A stretch of 64,000 nt of DNA. Origin: Nageia nagi (Eukaryota > Pinophyta). Position 1 is the first letter of the stretch, and each line of letters opens with the position of its first letter. Positions 25,799 to 36,396 of this stretch are shown piece after piece. The notes beneath the pieces are model-generated. The model had not been told where the DNA came from, searched no databases, and saw only the letters and a program-made list of their open reading frames with translations. The translations under genes and the position numbers were made by a program. The stretch covers positions 196,106,001 through 196,170,000 of the forward strand of contig JBITNC010000001.1 of the NCBI GenBank assembly GCA_050084985.1, read 5' to 3'.

Positions 25799-26297
25799 TG
25801 TGAGAATTTAACTATAACATGAACAACTCTAAAATCCCAATATTACATGAAAGCTCATGAAAACAACTAACAAAATCATAAAGTAATCTCACAATGCAAC
25901 ACAAGATGTAAGTGATTCCTCCAATTAGGAATACATCCACTAACTAGATCTTTACTTCAATCACAAATACAACTCTCATACAATCCTCCTAATCTCAACT
26001 CCTAAGCACTATCCTATAGCATAATGTTACTCCACAAATTGATGTATGATGCAAAGAAGAATCCTTCTATTTATAATCCAACATCCTTCTTTGGATAACC
26101 CTTTTACCCAATGTACAAAAGCATGACATGCACATCCTTTTACCCAAAGGGCATGCTCATGACATGGAGTGTAGGATAAGTTACATTATCATATTCACTT
26201 AAACACTTAAGGTATCAAATGATACCCTTAAGTATTAGTGAACTTACATAGAAGATTATTACAAAACCTTTTCAATAATGCATTATGCATTGCAATA
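25799..26297 (-). repeat. Copia 1 LTR, 5' copy in element sense
   Basis: It pairs with 12958-13456. Thirteen differences in the first 300 bases by eye. As the 5' LTR it would carry the promoter; a TATTTATA-like box occurs near 26071-26078 (TTATAAATA on the minus strand) and is also present in the copia 2 LTR near 45990. Confidence 0.88.
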
Positions 26298-26880
26298 GGT
26301 AGGGATCAAACCCTGGCATCCATTTCATCAAGAATAAGGCTCTCTAGCCCAACATCCATGGCCCTCCATATAGAAATGTTTTGAGATCTTTTTCTTTATA
26401 AAACTTAATAAGAAAGTGTCCATTTGGTAGGAAAATAATGTCAAACCTACTAATATTCCTCCATTTTTTAAAATCCCATTCTCTTACAAAGTCTATATCT
26501 GAATGAGCGTAAGGAAATTTTCCCACCAAATTCAAAGTGCCTTCCTCTATTGTTATTTAAATTATTTCAAGAGGGATCATAAGATTTCCCTTTAGAGCCT
26601 GCAAATTAAAGCTTATCGATAAGGGAAGTACCATAGTGCCTCTTACCACTTTAGTGTATGAAGTCCTCTTTAGTTTCATCATATTCTCCTCATCCTTATC
26701 TAGAGGCTTAGGATCCACCCTAGTCTTAGATTCTAGACCAAGACTAGAACCATTAGGCCCCTACCTAGCCTACACACTTAAGCCCAAGCCCACTATAGCT
26801 CCATAGCTCAAAGCACCACCAACATTGGACACATCTAGCACACCCTTCCCATTTCCTATGCTCACTCCATTATTTTTCAA
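26298..26880 (-). pseudogene. LINE ORF1, N-terminal part with DUF4283
   Basis: The minus frame holds FPYAHSDIDFVREW, then FDIIFLPNGHFLIKFY and FLYGGPWMLG. This is the DUF4283 domain found at the start of plant LINE ORF1 proteins. It continues through a stop to RALFLMKWMPGFDP right at the copia junction. Upstream is a low-complexity N-terminal tail with Gly/Ser/Pro as in related proteins. The other half is at 11903-12957. The frame is off by one base across the junction, so a small indel is also present. Confidence 0.85.
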
Positions 26881-26894
26881 AACCTAACTGCAAT

Positions 26895-27224
26895 TAAATA
26901 TATTATTAATTACCAAGCTTACACCCAAATATAATCAATAATTAACTCTTATCTGAAGGAGTGGGACACCACACATTAAGCGATCAATATGGAGATGTTT
27001 ATAGATTTCCATGAGCAAACATAATATGGAAGACTAGTCCAATAGGTGAAGTTCAAGAGACCATAACTTTGTTTACTAATGAAACCATATTGTATAACCT
27101 TCCAAAACTTTTCCATGAGATTCCCTATCCAAAGAACAAATTAAACCAACTCTCCAAGACCTATGGTGAACTCTATACTCATAAATAAGTACATAAATAG
27201 AATATTTACAAAAGGGATATTACA
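26895..27224 (-). repeat. Right LTR of the outer element, second part
   Basis: It resumes the match to the left LTR (from about 1683 to 2019) after the LINE and ends GGATATTACA. It is followed by the AACTA target duplication. Confidence 0.87.
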
Positions 27225-27229
27225 AACTA
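27225..27229. repeat. Target-site duplication AACTA, right copy
   Basis: Identical to 778-782; marks the far end of the outer element. Confidence 0.85.
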
Positions 27230-27659
27230 GTATAGTTATTTGTTGCATTTGTTGAAGAAGTGTTAATACCTTTCAAGTGAATCTATATATTTGGTAACAT
27301 TAAATTATCAAATTCCATGAATTTATATCTGCCAAACATTATAGCCATAGGAGTTGAATACATGTTGAAGAGTGTGAGAAGTGTTTTAATAGAAAAAATG
27401 CATTGCATTTTCAACTATTATCTATATAGAGTAAACCAAGAGTGATAGTATTATCATGTTGGGTAAGTGATAAGATTTTTATGATTGAAAATGCTAGCAA
27501 AAAAATACCATATTCTTTCCCTCTATAAATATTTGAACATAGTTTTAAAAATATATATATAATAATTTTTATTATAGTATTTTACAATATATATGTGTGT
27601 GTGTGATAAGTAAAAGTTAAATTTATAATGAAGACACATAATACCAAGAAATATGAAAA

Positions 27660-28172
27660 AATAATTTGTACCTGAAGAAGCTCATCTTGAGATAGAGTTT
27701 TACCTATTTTAGGTGGTCATTGCCTTCATTATCTTTTAATAATTTTACCTATTTTACTTGGTCATTACCTTCATATCCCTCTTTAAAATATTTTCAAGCT
27801 TATTTTGCATATTGCAAACTATAATTATTAGAAAAATGTTCTCTTTAAGAGCTGACTGAATGTGATATAATGTAAGGCAATTCCTTTTCTTAATTTTGTT
27901 TTTATTCTTATTCACATCTCCTCATAGTGCATCAACTAGCTCATCATATTATTCTTCAACAATATCCTATAATTCTTTTTCCATTATAAAGGTATTCATT
28001 TCTATGTTCTAATATTCATAATTTATCCCATGAAACACTAAAATTGGGATAGAACTTATGTTGTTGACCATGATAGCTCTTCAAAATAAGAAGCCTATCT
28101 TCACTCAAAATTTTATAAATTTAAAAAGATAAAACCCATAGCTTGCTCAAACCACTCACTCAATCTCACCAA
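27660..28172 (-). pseudogene. Copia 3 fragment: gag (UBN2-like)
   Basis: The minus strand at 28010-27760 reads ELxDIVEExYDELVDAL, later KKRNCLTLYHIQSALKENIF and NKLENILKRDMKVM, where x is an in-frame stop. This is the usual pattern of the copia gag UBN2 domain (a Trp/Leu-rich start, then a block ending in a coiled helix). It lies just downstream of a primer site at 28173-28184, so it is the 5' part of another decayed element. No protease or pol follows; the element is truncated near 27660. Confidence 0.6.
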
Positions 28173-28184
28173 GCTCTAATACCA
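28173..28184 (-). promoter_or_regulatory. Primer-binding site of copia 3 fragment
   Basis: Minus strand TGGTATTAGAGC, one base from the Met-tRNA complement TGGTATCAGAGC. A TG that may start LTR sequence follows at 28187 on the plus strand. The LTR would run right from there, but I cannot find its other copy or its end. Confidence 0.65.
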
Positions 28185-28604
28185 GATGAAGAATTAAAGC
28201 CATAATGAAATTGATAACATTCAAAAATGCACCAACAACGGTAATTATTTTATTATGAAGAATCCCCAAATACAAGCTCATATCAATCAATAACTCTAAC
28301 CAACACATAAAGAGTAATAAATGAACTACAAATAAATTATTCATAGAAACCTAGAGAAGATGCAATAACCTAGAAGGATATAACATAAACATTGTAGCAA
28401 CAAAGATGAAAATAAAATGAAAAATCATGCCTTTTCATGTTTTGCTAAAATACAATCACATTTGAGTAGAAATGTAGTGGATACTATATTTTATATTCAT
28501 AAAATATGATCTTGACTATGTTTAAAAATAGAGTGTGTGAAAATAAATTTTGTGCTCAAATTTTGAATTCTAATGATCTTGATTTCCAACAAGGAATAAA
28601 AGAA

Positions 28605-28850
28605 TTTATAGCAACAACCCTTTTTGTTGGAGCCTAAAAACTCTTCATCTTATGTTCTTCTTTCAAATATTTATGTTAAATTGGGTAGTTGGGATGATGT
28701 TCAAAGAGTAATAATATTGATCAAAGGTAGATAAATCAAGAAAACACCTAGATGTACTTGGATTAAAGATGAAAAACGTGTACATGCTTTTCTTGTAGGA
28801 GAGAGATTACAGTTACAAACATAGAACATCTATGAAAAATATTATTATAT
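28605..28850 (+). pseudogene. PPR protein E/E+ domain fragment
   Basis: The frame reads FLLEPKNSSSYVLLSNIYV, then KLGSWDDVQRVIILIKGR, then KKTPRCTWIKDEKRVHAFLVG. This is the E and E+ region that follows the last PPR motif in plant PLS-class proteins, which bind organellar RNA. No PPR motifs are seen upstream, so this is a lone fragment. It resembles the E regions at 35370-35520 and 63250-63420 closely enough to be a dispersed copy of the same gene family. Confidence 0.8.
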
Positions 28851-28859
28851 TTTCCATTT

Positions 28860-31290
28860 TGGCTTCTCGAATAAGCTTTATTTTATATCTTCTCATGCAT
28901 GCTTGGTGTAATTATTTCCATTTTTAAAATGATAAGATTATTTGTTCAAATAATGCTTAATGGGATGTGGTTTATTTTTAATAAAATCATTAGATTATAA
29001 AACATCCTACTACTTGTATCATTCAAGCATGCGAACCTAGAGGATTGATAATTAGTTTAGGATCAATTATATCAAGGAATGATAGTGTGAGGATAGTTTT
29101 TACTTTATAACCTTTGAAATAAAATGACTAGAATAAACAAACCACCCAAGGATGTTACTTTAATATCCATGGATCCCTAAGATATGGGCATGAGGATGCC
29201 AAATCATATGGTGATACTAGCCAATAGATATGACTAGGCTAATGTCTAATACCCTTAATAGGTTTTTAGATGAGGGTAGTAGTTGACAAAACTATAGTTA
29301 CCATGTGAGGGTAACTAGTAATCATACCTCATGTGGTAAATTAAGCAAGAGTATAATGACTATTCCATAGGTGATGATGCTTTACCCATCTCATATGGAA
29401 GATTGCTTAGGAAAATCTATCTTCTCCTATGATTCAAAGGGTTATATATCGAGTAAAGATATCTAACCTTATGGATGAGCATTCTCTTAGGTGATATGGG
29501 CCACAGGCAAAAAATTGTAATGTTGTGACTAGATTGTCCATTGCATAGTTTGTGAAAACAAATGAGGGGTTCACCTATGAGGTTTCTTCCAACAAGGTGA
29601 GTGTTGTGAAGTAAACACCAAAATGTTTTAATTAGGATTGGTTAATATAGATTTGATCAATCTTTCCATGTGGGTGATAAGTAGATATAAGGTTTGAAAT
29701 ACTCATATAAATCACCTTCTTCATTCCTAAACCATTCAAATGTTCAAATTAAATAAAAAAGGTTTAAATTTTTAGGGTTTTGTGAAGTTGAGAATAGGTG
29801 AAGCATTACACATTGCTTTATTAAAAGTACCAAGTTTCTAAAGAATCATGATCCTTTGGTGAGAACATGATGAAGGTCTTCTTTATTCATAAAATTTGTA
29901 GCAAAGAAGCCTCTTAGGAGTATGGGGAAACTTTCTCCTTTCAAATACCATTTTGCCAAATCCCATGATTTCATTTTGGGCTCATTTATGTTAAGCATAA
30001 TTTTACCTACACTTATTATTTTTAATTTGTTTTTTTTTTTTAACTTGTGAAGAATTGTATGTAGATTGTGAACATATATATTTTTTCACAATTCTAAAAA
30101 AATAAAAAAGTTATTAAATAAATATTAAAACCTAGCAACTCCTAAGACTTCCTCCAAAGTGGGACTCATCTTCTTGCACTTACCCAAATAGCATAATTAA
30201 CTTATACAAATGAGTATATAAAATTCCAATGTACTTCATAAAAATGTGAGGATCCCTAAGATAAATCCTAGTTAAATTTTCTTGCATCCTAAATTTAGTG
30301 GTATATTCTTGGATTGGTTATCCTTTTTTGGTGTATAAAATACCATTTCATGAGCTTCTTATTGTGATGAACTAAAGTATAGAATTGATCTCTCAAAAAA
30401 AATCTTTAATTTATTCTAAGAAAAGATAGGTGGTTGATACTCATTATTAAGGGATTATACATGACTCTCCCACCAAACTAATGGTTAGGTGCAAGAATAT
30501 GGATCCATGAAATCACCAAAAAGTCATGTTTTCCTTGATTTTTAGGTTTGGTCATAATTAATGTTAACTTTTGAAGCCCTTAGAGATGGAATCTTGAAAA
30601 ATATCACTATGATGAAAATGTAGCGCTTGGAGTATAGTTTTCAAATATGTAATTTATTCAAATACCCAATTGATAAAAATTTATTTATAATATGCATTTA
30701 TAAAAGCCACTATTCAAAATATACTATTTTATGACAATACCACGCTCTTCTATGACAAGCATATCTTGACCTAAAATATAATATTGTTTAAAATCATTTT
30801 GGGAAAAGATACCTATTTCATAATTTTTGCATTAATAATTTATTTTTTATTAATTTTTTACTGGCCCTAATTATTATTTTTAAAAGTATCAATCTATGAC
30901 ACATAATTTGACCTAAACTTATCCTTTAAAAAAAATTAATATAGAATTGTCTATAGATTGTGCACATATAATTTTTTTTATAATTTCTCCAAAAAAAATG
31001 TTATTAGAACCTAATTTTTCAAGTTTAAGGACTAGTTTCATTGAAAATTAATTTAAAAATATAAAATATAATCAAATTGTACAAAATAGAATACATATTT
31101 GTAATTTGTAATCTTTAATCTAAAAGGGGTTTTAATTTAATGAAAAGATCCTCAAAAAACTTGACCAAACATCCATTTAAAGTCGTAATTTGTTACTCTC
31201 ATTACCATGAACAAGAAGTTGCAAGTACAAGGCTAAGACTTGGCTCACCAAGCCTTTCCCAAGTTTAAATCTAAACTTAAATTAAAATAA
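28860..31290. other. Intergenic DNA without genes; a dispersed repeat
   Basis: I find no coding family in this stretch. A block of about 150 bases recurs in diverged form (30004-30190 and 30905-31020 plus 31550-31575), recognisable by GAATTGTATGTAGATTGTG and ACTCATCTTCTTGCACTTACC. It is probably an old unclassified repeat. The rest is AT-rich. Confidence 0.45.
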
Positions 31291-31293
31291 CAA

Positions 31294-31400
31294 AATTTTA
31301 GTTCATAATGAAATTTTATTATTTTTCAATGTTAAAATGAAACAAAATTTTATTTCATATTAACATTAAAAAATAATGAAAATTTATAATGAACTAAAAA
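31294..31400. repeat. Inverted repeat, about 40-base arms
   Basis: The left arm 31294-31335 (TTAGTTCATAATGAAATTTT...) and right arm 31360-31400 are reverse complements with only a few mismatches, separated by about 24 bases. As RNA it would fold into one long hairpin. It could be a MITE remnant or a palindrome in a larger repeat. Confidence 0.8.
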
Positions 31401-31401
31401 T

Positions 31402-31488
31402 CTGATCCTTAAAAATTGAAATTTAAATTTTGGTTTGGGGACCTGAGCCAAAAATAAAATTTCAATTTTTAAAGATCAAAATTTCATT
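31402..31488. repeat. Second inverted repeat directly following
   Basis: Arms begin GATCCTTAAAAATTGAAAT and end ATTTCAATTTTTAAAGATC, about 36 bases each with a short loop around GGGGACCTGAG. It lies two bases after the first hairpin. Confidence 0.78.
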
Positions 31489-31609
31489 TTACATAATGAA
31501 ATTTTATTTTTTACCACTTTTTTTCTTAGTATGAAATGTTCACTTTAAGTGGACCCATCCTCTTACACTTACCTTAATGCATGACCTCACATTTTTATCT
31601 AACAAATAA

Positions 31610-32059
31610 ATTTTTTTGAGCATCAACACATTGAACCTAAAAATATACCTCAATTTGTTTAACTAATTGTTGAGATTCTCTACTTCTACCTTACCTCCAA
31701 ACATAGAGATCTCCACCTTGGCCTCTACTTTGAATGGCAATGATGTAGTATCATAATAAGGTTGAACATATTCAAATGATCATTTATCATACTCAAGTTT
31801 CCTTGGATCCTTCCTAGATTATCTTCCATGAAGTAACTCCATGATTCTAACCATATTATTCTCCATTTCAATAAATATCCTCTCAAATTCATAACTAAAG
31901 TCAAAACTACTTTTTGGTTGCCTTATTTGAATTCCTTCCTACTCTTACATAGAATTTATTCTTCTATGGTTTCTTCCAATCTTAGTATTAGGAGAAAATA
32001 ACTTAGCTTTTGATATTTTATACCTTGCATTCACAAATTCCCAATCAACTTGAACTAAT
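31610..32059 (-). pseudogene. Decayed retrotransposon gag N-terminus (gypsy-like)
   Basis: On the minus strand, just after the primer site, the frame reads VNARYKISKAKLFSP, later FSYEFERIFIEMENNMVRIM, and ends VEAKVEISMFGGKVEVENLN. That last block is typical of the start of gypsy gag domains (a charged strand followed by G-K/T-x-D/N-x-E-x-L). Stops interrupt it and the rest of the element is missing. Confidence 0.6.
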
Positions 32060-32071
32060 GCTCTAATACCA
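32060..32071 (-). promoter_or_regulatory. Primer-binding site of the 32 kb fragment
   Basis: Minus strand TGGTATTAGAGC. A TG starts immediately at 32072 on the plus strand, as expected for an LTR edge. Sequence to the right (32072 to perhaps 32640) has LTR character but no second copy is present. Confidence 0.65.
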
Positions 32072-33041
32072 TGTGATCTATAAAACTTAGAAAACTATGT
32101 TGTACTAAAGTTTATCATATATAGATTTCAATTATACCTTTATATTGAACCCAATTATATTAAACTTACACTATGGATGCTCTAAATGATTATTTTAAGG
32201 GTGTCAATATTATATAATTAATTCAATTCACTTACAAAATTAAGTATGAAAGTGTGTAAATATTGATTGCATACATAGAATAGTGAAAATAAACCAAGAA
32301 CATAAAATAATATAAGATATTTTCATTCTTCCAATGTAGGAATACATCCAGTTTAACAGATCCTATTCTTCATTATGGATTTTTTACATGGATTTATATA
32401 TACAAGAATATGGATAAACATTCCTTATATAGTACTAATTCTTCCTAAGTATGTAATTGCTCTAAATATCATTGAGTAAGATGACTTTTAGCTCTTCAAC
32501 ATGAAAATGTTTACTATAATTTATTCAACAACCCTTCAATAATGGATTATATAGATACATAAATAAATTTGAAGTATCATATAACTTCTTGAACCAATAA
32601 AACATCTCACTTTATTATTATAACAATTGAAATGGAATTTATTATTAAGTTTCCTCACTCAACCTAGATCCAAAGATACAATGTCCACACCCTAAACTAT
32701 ACCTCTATGATTTCCACATTGTGTTTCCTTTATATCAATCTCACCAAATCACTAGAGTATATTTGATTTCTAACATACATACATTTGGTGAATACATCTC
32801 TATTGTAAAATATTAGAATTTTGAATTGATCCATTTGGATTACCTAGGTAGATTATATCTTTCTTTTTTCCATTTTCATATAGTGCCTTTTATAACAAGA
32901 AGAGCTTTAGAAATAGAAAAAAATGGTTACAATGCAAATATTCCCTTCAATAATTATTTTATCTCCACTTGTAACTCAAAATTTAGTTTTTTCCTTCTAT
33001 TAGGTGTTAGTTTGTCCAACTATTAATTTAAGGAGAATTAT

Positions 33042-33078
33042 ATTGAATAATAGTAATTAAAGATTACTATTATTCAAT
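33042..33078. repeat. Perfect 16-bp hairpin
   Basis: ATTGAATAATAGTAAT and its exact reverse complement are separated by TAAAG. A perfect stem stands out in this otherwise decayed region. Confidence 0.9.
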
Positions 33079-33079
33079 C

Positions 33080-34670
33080 ATACATTATCATTTACCTCAA
33101 AATACCTTCAAATTTATTCTTTCAAAATTATATGAAATATTGTATAGGTATGAACATGAATCTTGCAAATTCAATAATTTTCAATAATACCAAAATAAGT
33201 CTTCAATAAATCAAACTCCATTTAATACCAACTAACCAAACATATCAAATTAAAGTGAAAACTATGAGAAACTTCTAATTCATATAGTGGTGAGGTATAG
33301 TCAATAGGTTTTTACTAGTGTTATCATCTATCCTCATGTATATTTTTCTTCCTATCCATTGATGAATTCAATATGAGAAAGTTGCTATCCTATCCATGCA
33401 CATACATGTTATAACTATTTTTCATAATTATACACATGGCTTAGTCTCCAAATAGTTCCATTATACAAAAATTGGGCTTCAACAATGGTTCTAAAGCAAC
33501 CTAGTAATCCTTTCTACTTGCAGTAGATGAGGGCATCATAAAAACATTAGGAGAAATGATGGTAGTTAATAGCCTGCTCAAAAATCACCTTAGTATTAGT
33601 ATATGAGTTTGGTTAATAATCATCATATTATGTATTTATAAGGTAGTTAATAACTATCTTTTTATTTCAAACTCAAAATATAAAATTGCAATTAAAAATA
33701 AGATGGTTATTTTGAACCACCTAGATATGGAATAATAGGGTAGTTTATAACTATCATATTGTGATTCACATGTTAAAAATAATATTCTCATTTATGGATG
33801 GATCCCCTCAAATATTTTTAAAAAATGAAATTAACTAAGTTTAGATTGACTTCAATAGCCTTTACAAGTACTCTTATAAAATACTACACATGTATGGTTG
33901 GCCTTATTGGTTGTGCTAGGAATCTATATGAAGCATAAAGAGTTTTAGAGATAACATTTCTAGTTTTATTAGCTGCAACATACTATCTTTATTATAGAAG
34001 CCTTGAACCAATAATTTCACCATTTAGAATTCAAAAAATGTACATATTTTTCTCCATGTAAGCTAAATAAGTGATATTGCACAAAATATAAGTAATACAA
34101 TAATTGTAATAGAAAAATAAGAACCATACATTCCAAAAATACCATAATTAATCTATGAGGGAAACCCCCTCTTACCAACCATTCACTCTCTACTATTACA
34201 CTCATATATTTTTAAAATTTCAAAAAGAATATGAAAGATTATAGCCATAACTCATATTAGAACTACTCAAACTAATGCTGATTCTATTATATAAATAAAA
34301 TAAATCTTTTATACCTTTTAATGCCTTTGCAAAGTTTAATATAGATATATAAGAATGGATACATGTCTCATTACTTCATTTCCCAAAACTATATACAAAA
34401 CATTTTCATGGTGATACTCATATTTGAGGAACAACAAAAATATATAGCATCATGTCTATCACTAATTTGATGACCAAAGACAAATTCCCTTAAGGAATGG
34501 GTACTAATTTAACACATAAAGTGATATCCATTTATGTAATCCTATTCATAAACATAACATCAACATATAATTATGGATAAATTATAAAATAAATGAATAT
34601 TAACTATTGATGTAATCATTAATGCATAACTTACTATGCTACACCATTATAGTTTTTAAAAATTATTAGA
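33080..34670. other. Intergenic DNA, nothing recognised
   Basis: No coding family, transposon end or RNA gene is visible. A near-palindromic GTAGTTAATAACTATC motif recurs three times in varied form between 33560 and 33770. Confidence 0.4.
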
Positions 34671-34676
34671 AGAGGG

Positions 34677-35640
34677 TGTTGAAATCCATCTAAAATAATA
34701 AAAATTGGTTTTGATTTTGATCATATTGTGATGAATTCTCTAATAGACATGTATACTAAGTTTGGGATCATGCACAAGGCTCATGAACTATTTGAAAAAA
34801 TGCAATAAAGAGACACCATATTATGGAATTTAATGATTATAGGATATGCCCAAATTGGAATTCTTAAGAAAGATGAAATATTTTCAAGGAAATGCAAGAT
34901 AGAGACACAATCTCATGGATTGAAATGATTGAAGGATATTCATAGAATGGATATGCATACAAAGTTTCATGGATCGTAATGATTAAAGGGTATATAGAAA
35001 TAATTTAATAGATTACAATGATTGGAGGATATGCAATTCATGGCTACAAAAAGGATGCCATTAAACTCTTTGATCTAATGAAGCACTTGGAAACTTAACC
35101 TAACATAACCTTTCTATGTGTTCTACTTAGATGCAACCATGTAGGTCTAGTGGATCAGGTTCATAAATACTTTAACAACATAAGTGGATTTTATTACATT
35201 ATTCTTGGGATGAATAATTATACATTCATTTTTTACCTTACATGTCATGCAAGCTATCTTGAGGAACTATTAAAGTTTGAAAGATTAATCATATGTGTGG
35301 ATGTGTTTTCTTGGTGCATGTAGATCACATAAGAATGTAGTAATAGGGGAATTTATTGAAATATTTTTTTTTGGATCTTAAAAATGCTTCATATTATGTT
35401 TTTATTTCAAATATTTATGCTAAATTAGGAAGTTAGGATAATTTTCAAAGAGTAATGACATTGATTAAAGATGGAGTAATCAAGAAGACACTTGGATGTA
35501 CTTGGATTGAAGTTGATAGGGTATTTTCCAAATACAATACCTATGCTTTTTAATTCTATGATTTCAACTAATGGAATTGAACTATTTATGAAAGCCTTAT
35601 TTTTTAATACTATGGTTTCATGTATTGAACTATTTTTAGG
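34677..35640 (+). pseudogene. PPR pseudogene A (PLS class with E/E+ region)
   Basis: PPR proteins are organellar RNA-binding factors. The translation reads VMNSLIDMYTKFGIMHKAHE, then LWNLMIIGYAQIGILKK, standard PPR and S/L motifs. After several frameshifts it reads CFLGACRSHKNVVIGEF near 35300, then an E domain (LDLKNASYYVFISNIYAKLGS), then KKTLGCTWIEVD near 35500. The typical block with the next PPR motif (HYTCMVDLLGR in relatives) is heavily eroded. Many stops and indels make this a pseudogene. It is the first unit of a tandem set with 35855-36396/63041-63480 and 63790-64000. No DYW domain is seen. Confidence 0.85.
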
Positions 35641-35854
35641 AATCATATACAATTGTATAGTGAAGAATTAGAAAATGATGTACAAGAATTGTAATGATGA
35701 AAAACTAAATACTTGAAATAAATAGAAAATAATTGATGAATAATAGATGATAGAGAAGGGATTACAAGTAATATGGTACTTTGGTATGAATAGAGTAGAG
35801 AAACTCTTAAGGCATACAAAATACTTGACAAGATCCATAATGCACATATAATTT

Positions 35855-36396
35855 CATAGATTGCAAATCTAGTGAATATGGACAAAATGGATATGTTGAA
35901 AGGGCTTAAGATTTGTTTAATAAAATGTCTCATAGAGATGTAATATCATGGAATGCAATGATCCCAAGATATGTATAAAATGGGTTTTTTGAAAAGGTTC
36001 TAGAGACTTTAAGAATATGTAATAATTAGGTGTAAAGAAAAACTATACAACATTTTCCAATATTCTTATAACATATACAACCATCAAAGATCTCAAATAA
36101 GGTATAAACATCCATCAAATACTAGTTGAAAAGGGATTCTCCTCAAATATTATGGTTGTTAACACCTTGATAGACCCATATACAAAATGTGGAAAAATAA
36201 ACAAAGCCCAAGAATTATTTTCATGAACTATAGTGATTGGAGGATATGTAATTCATTATTAAAATAAGAATACCGTTAAACTCTTTTATTTGATGAAGTA
36301 CTTAGGAACTAACCATAAAAACATAACCTTTGTATTTGTTATACTTGTATGAAATAATGTAGGCCTAGTGGATGAGGGACATAAATTATTAAATAG
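35855..36396 (+). pseudogene. PPR pseudogene B, 5' part before the gypsy insertion
   Basis: It reads NGYVERAxDLFNKMSHRD, then VISWNAMIPRYV, then, in another frame, LITYTTIKDLKxGINIHQIL and SNIMVVNTLIDPYTKCGKIN, all PPR motifs. The last residues are VGLVDEGHKLLNS, where the Tat element begins at 36397. The same codon phase continues at 63041. The linker before it (35640-35850) is duplicated at 63600-63830, marking the tandem unit. Confidence 0.87.
36392..36396. repeat. Target-site duplication AATAG, left copy
   Basis: Identical to 63036-63040 on the other side of the Tat element. Confidence 0.88.

Larger units (their letters stand above)
12958..26297 (-). mobile_element. Ty1-copia element 1, interrupted by gypsy element 1
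   Basis: Its two LTRs of 499 bp each (12958-13456 and 25799-26297) are about 96% alike by eye. GGTAT (12953-12957) and GGTAG (26298-26302) are a one-mismatch target duplication in LINE ORF1. A Met-tRNA-type primer site (25785-25796) and a purine tract next to the left LTR (minus sense AAGGGGGAG) give minus orientation. Gag-pol lies at 22970-19095. It belongs to the same family as copia element 2 (45715-54546): the LTRs, the 3 kb leader and the 3' region all align. Element 2 lacks the gypsy insert, which dates that insertion after the two copies separated. Confidence 0.9.
6127..26894 (-). mobile_element. L1-type LINE retrotransposon, itself interrupted by copia
   Basis: Minus-strand non-LTR element inserted in the right LTR of the outer element. 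TAAATCTATTATT (6114-6126) and TAAATATATTATT (26895-26907) form a 13-bp target duplication with one mismatch, as expected for target-primed insertion. The 3' end lies at the left, where a short A-tract (minus sense) follows position 6140. ORF1 (DUF4283 plus a decayed zinc knuckle) and ORF2 (endonuclease, RT, zf-RVT, RNase H) are in the usual order. Without the copia insert the LINE would be about 7.4 kb, at the long end for plant L1s. It carries many stops and frameshifts and cannot be active. Confidence 0.88.
783..27224 (-). mobile_element. Outer non-autonomous LTR retrotransposon (LARD/TR-like), host of a nested block
   Basis: Direct repeats of about 1.24 kb (783-2019, and 5213-6126 continued at 26895-27224) are bounded by TG...CA ends and flanked by AACTA. 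A sequence matching the initiator-Met tRNA primer site (TGGTATCAAAG on the minus strand, 5200-5210) lies two bases inside the right LTR, so the element reads on the minus strand. A purine-rich tract, read on the minus strand, abuts the left LTR near 2020-2035. The internal region is only about 3.2 kb and I recognise no gag, protease, RT or integrase in it, hence the LARD/TR-like label. The LTR copies look roughly 15% different by eye. The right LTR is split by a LINE. Confidence 0.85.

Noticed and set aside
35425-35933. Minus frames at 35425-35652 and 35643-35933
   Set aside because: They are antisense to the PPR pseudogene E region and the linker; no family resemblance on the minus strand.
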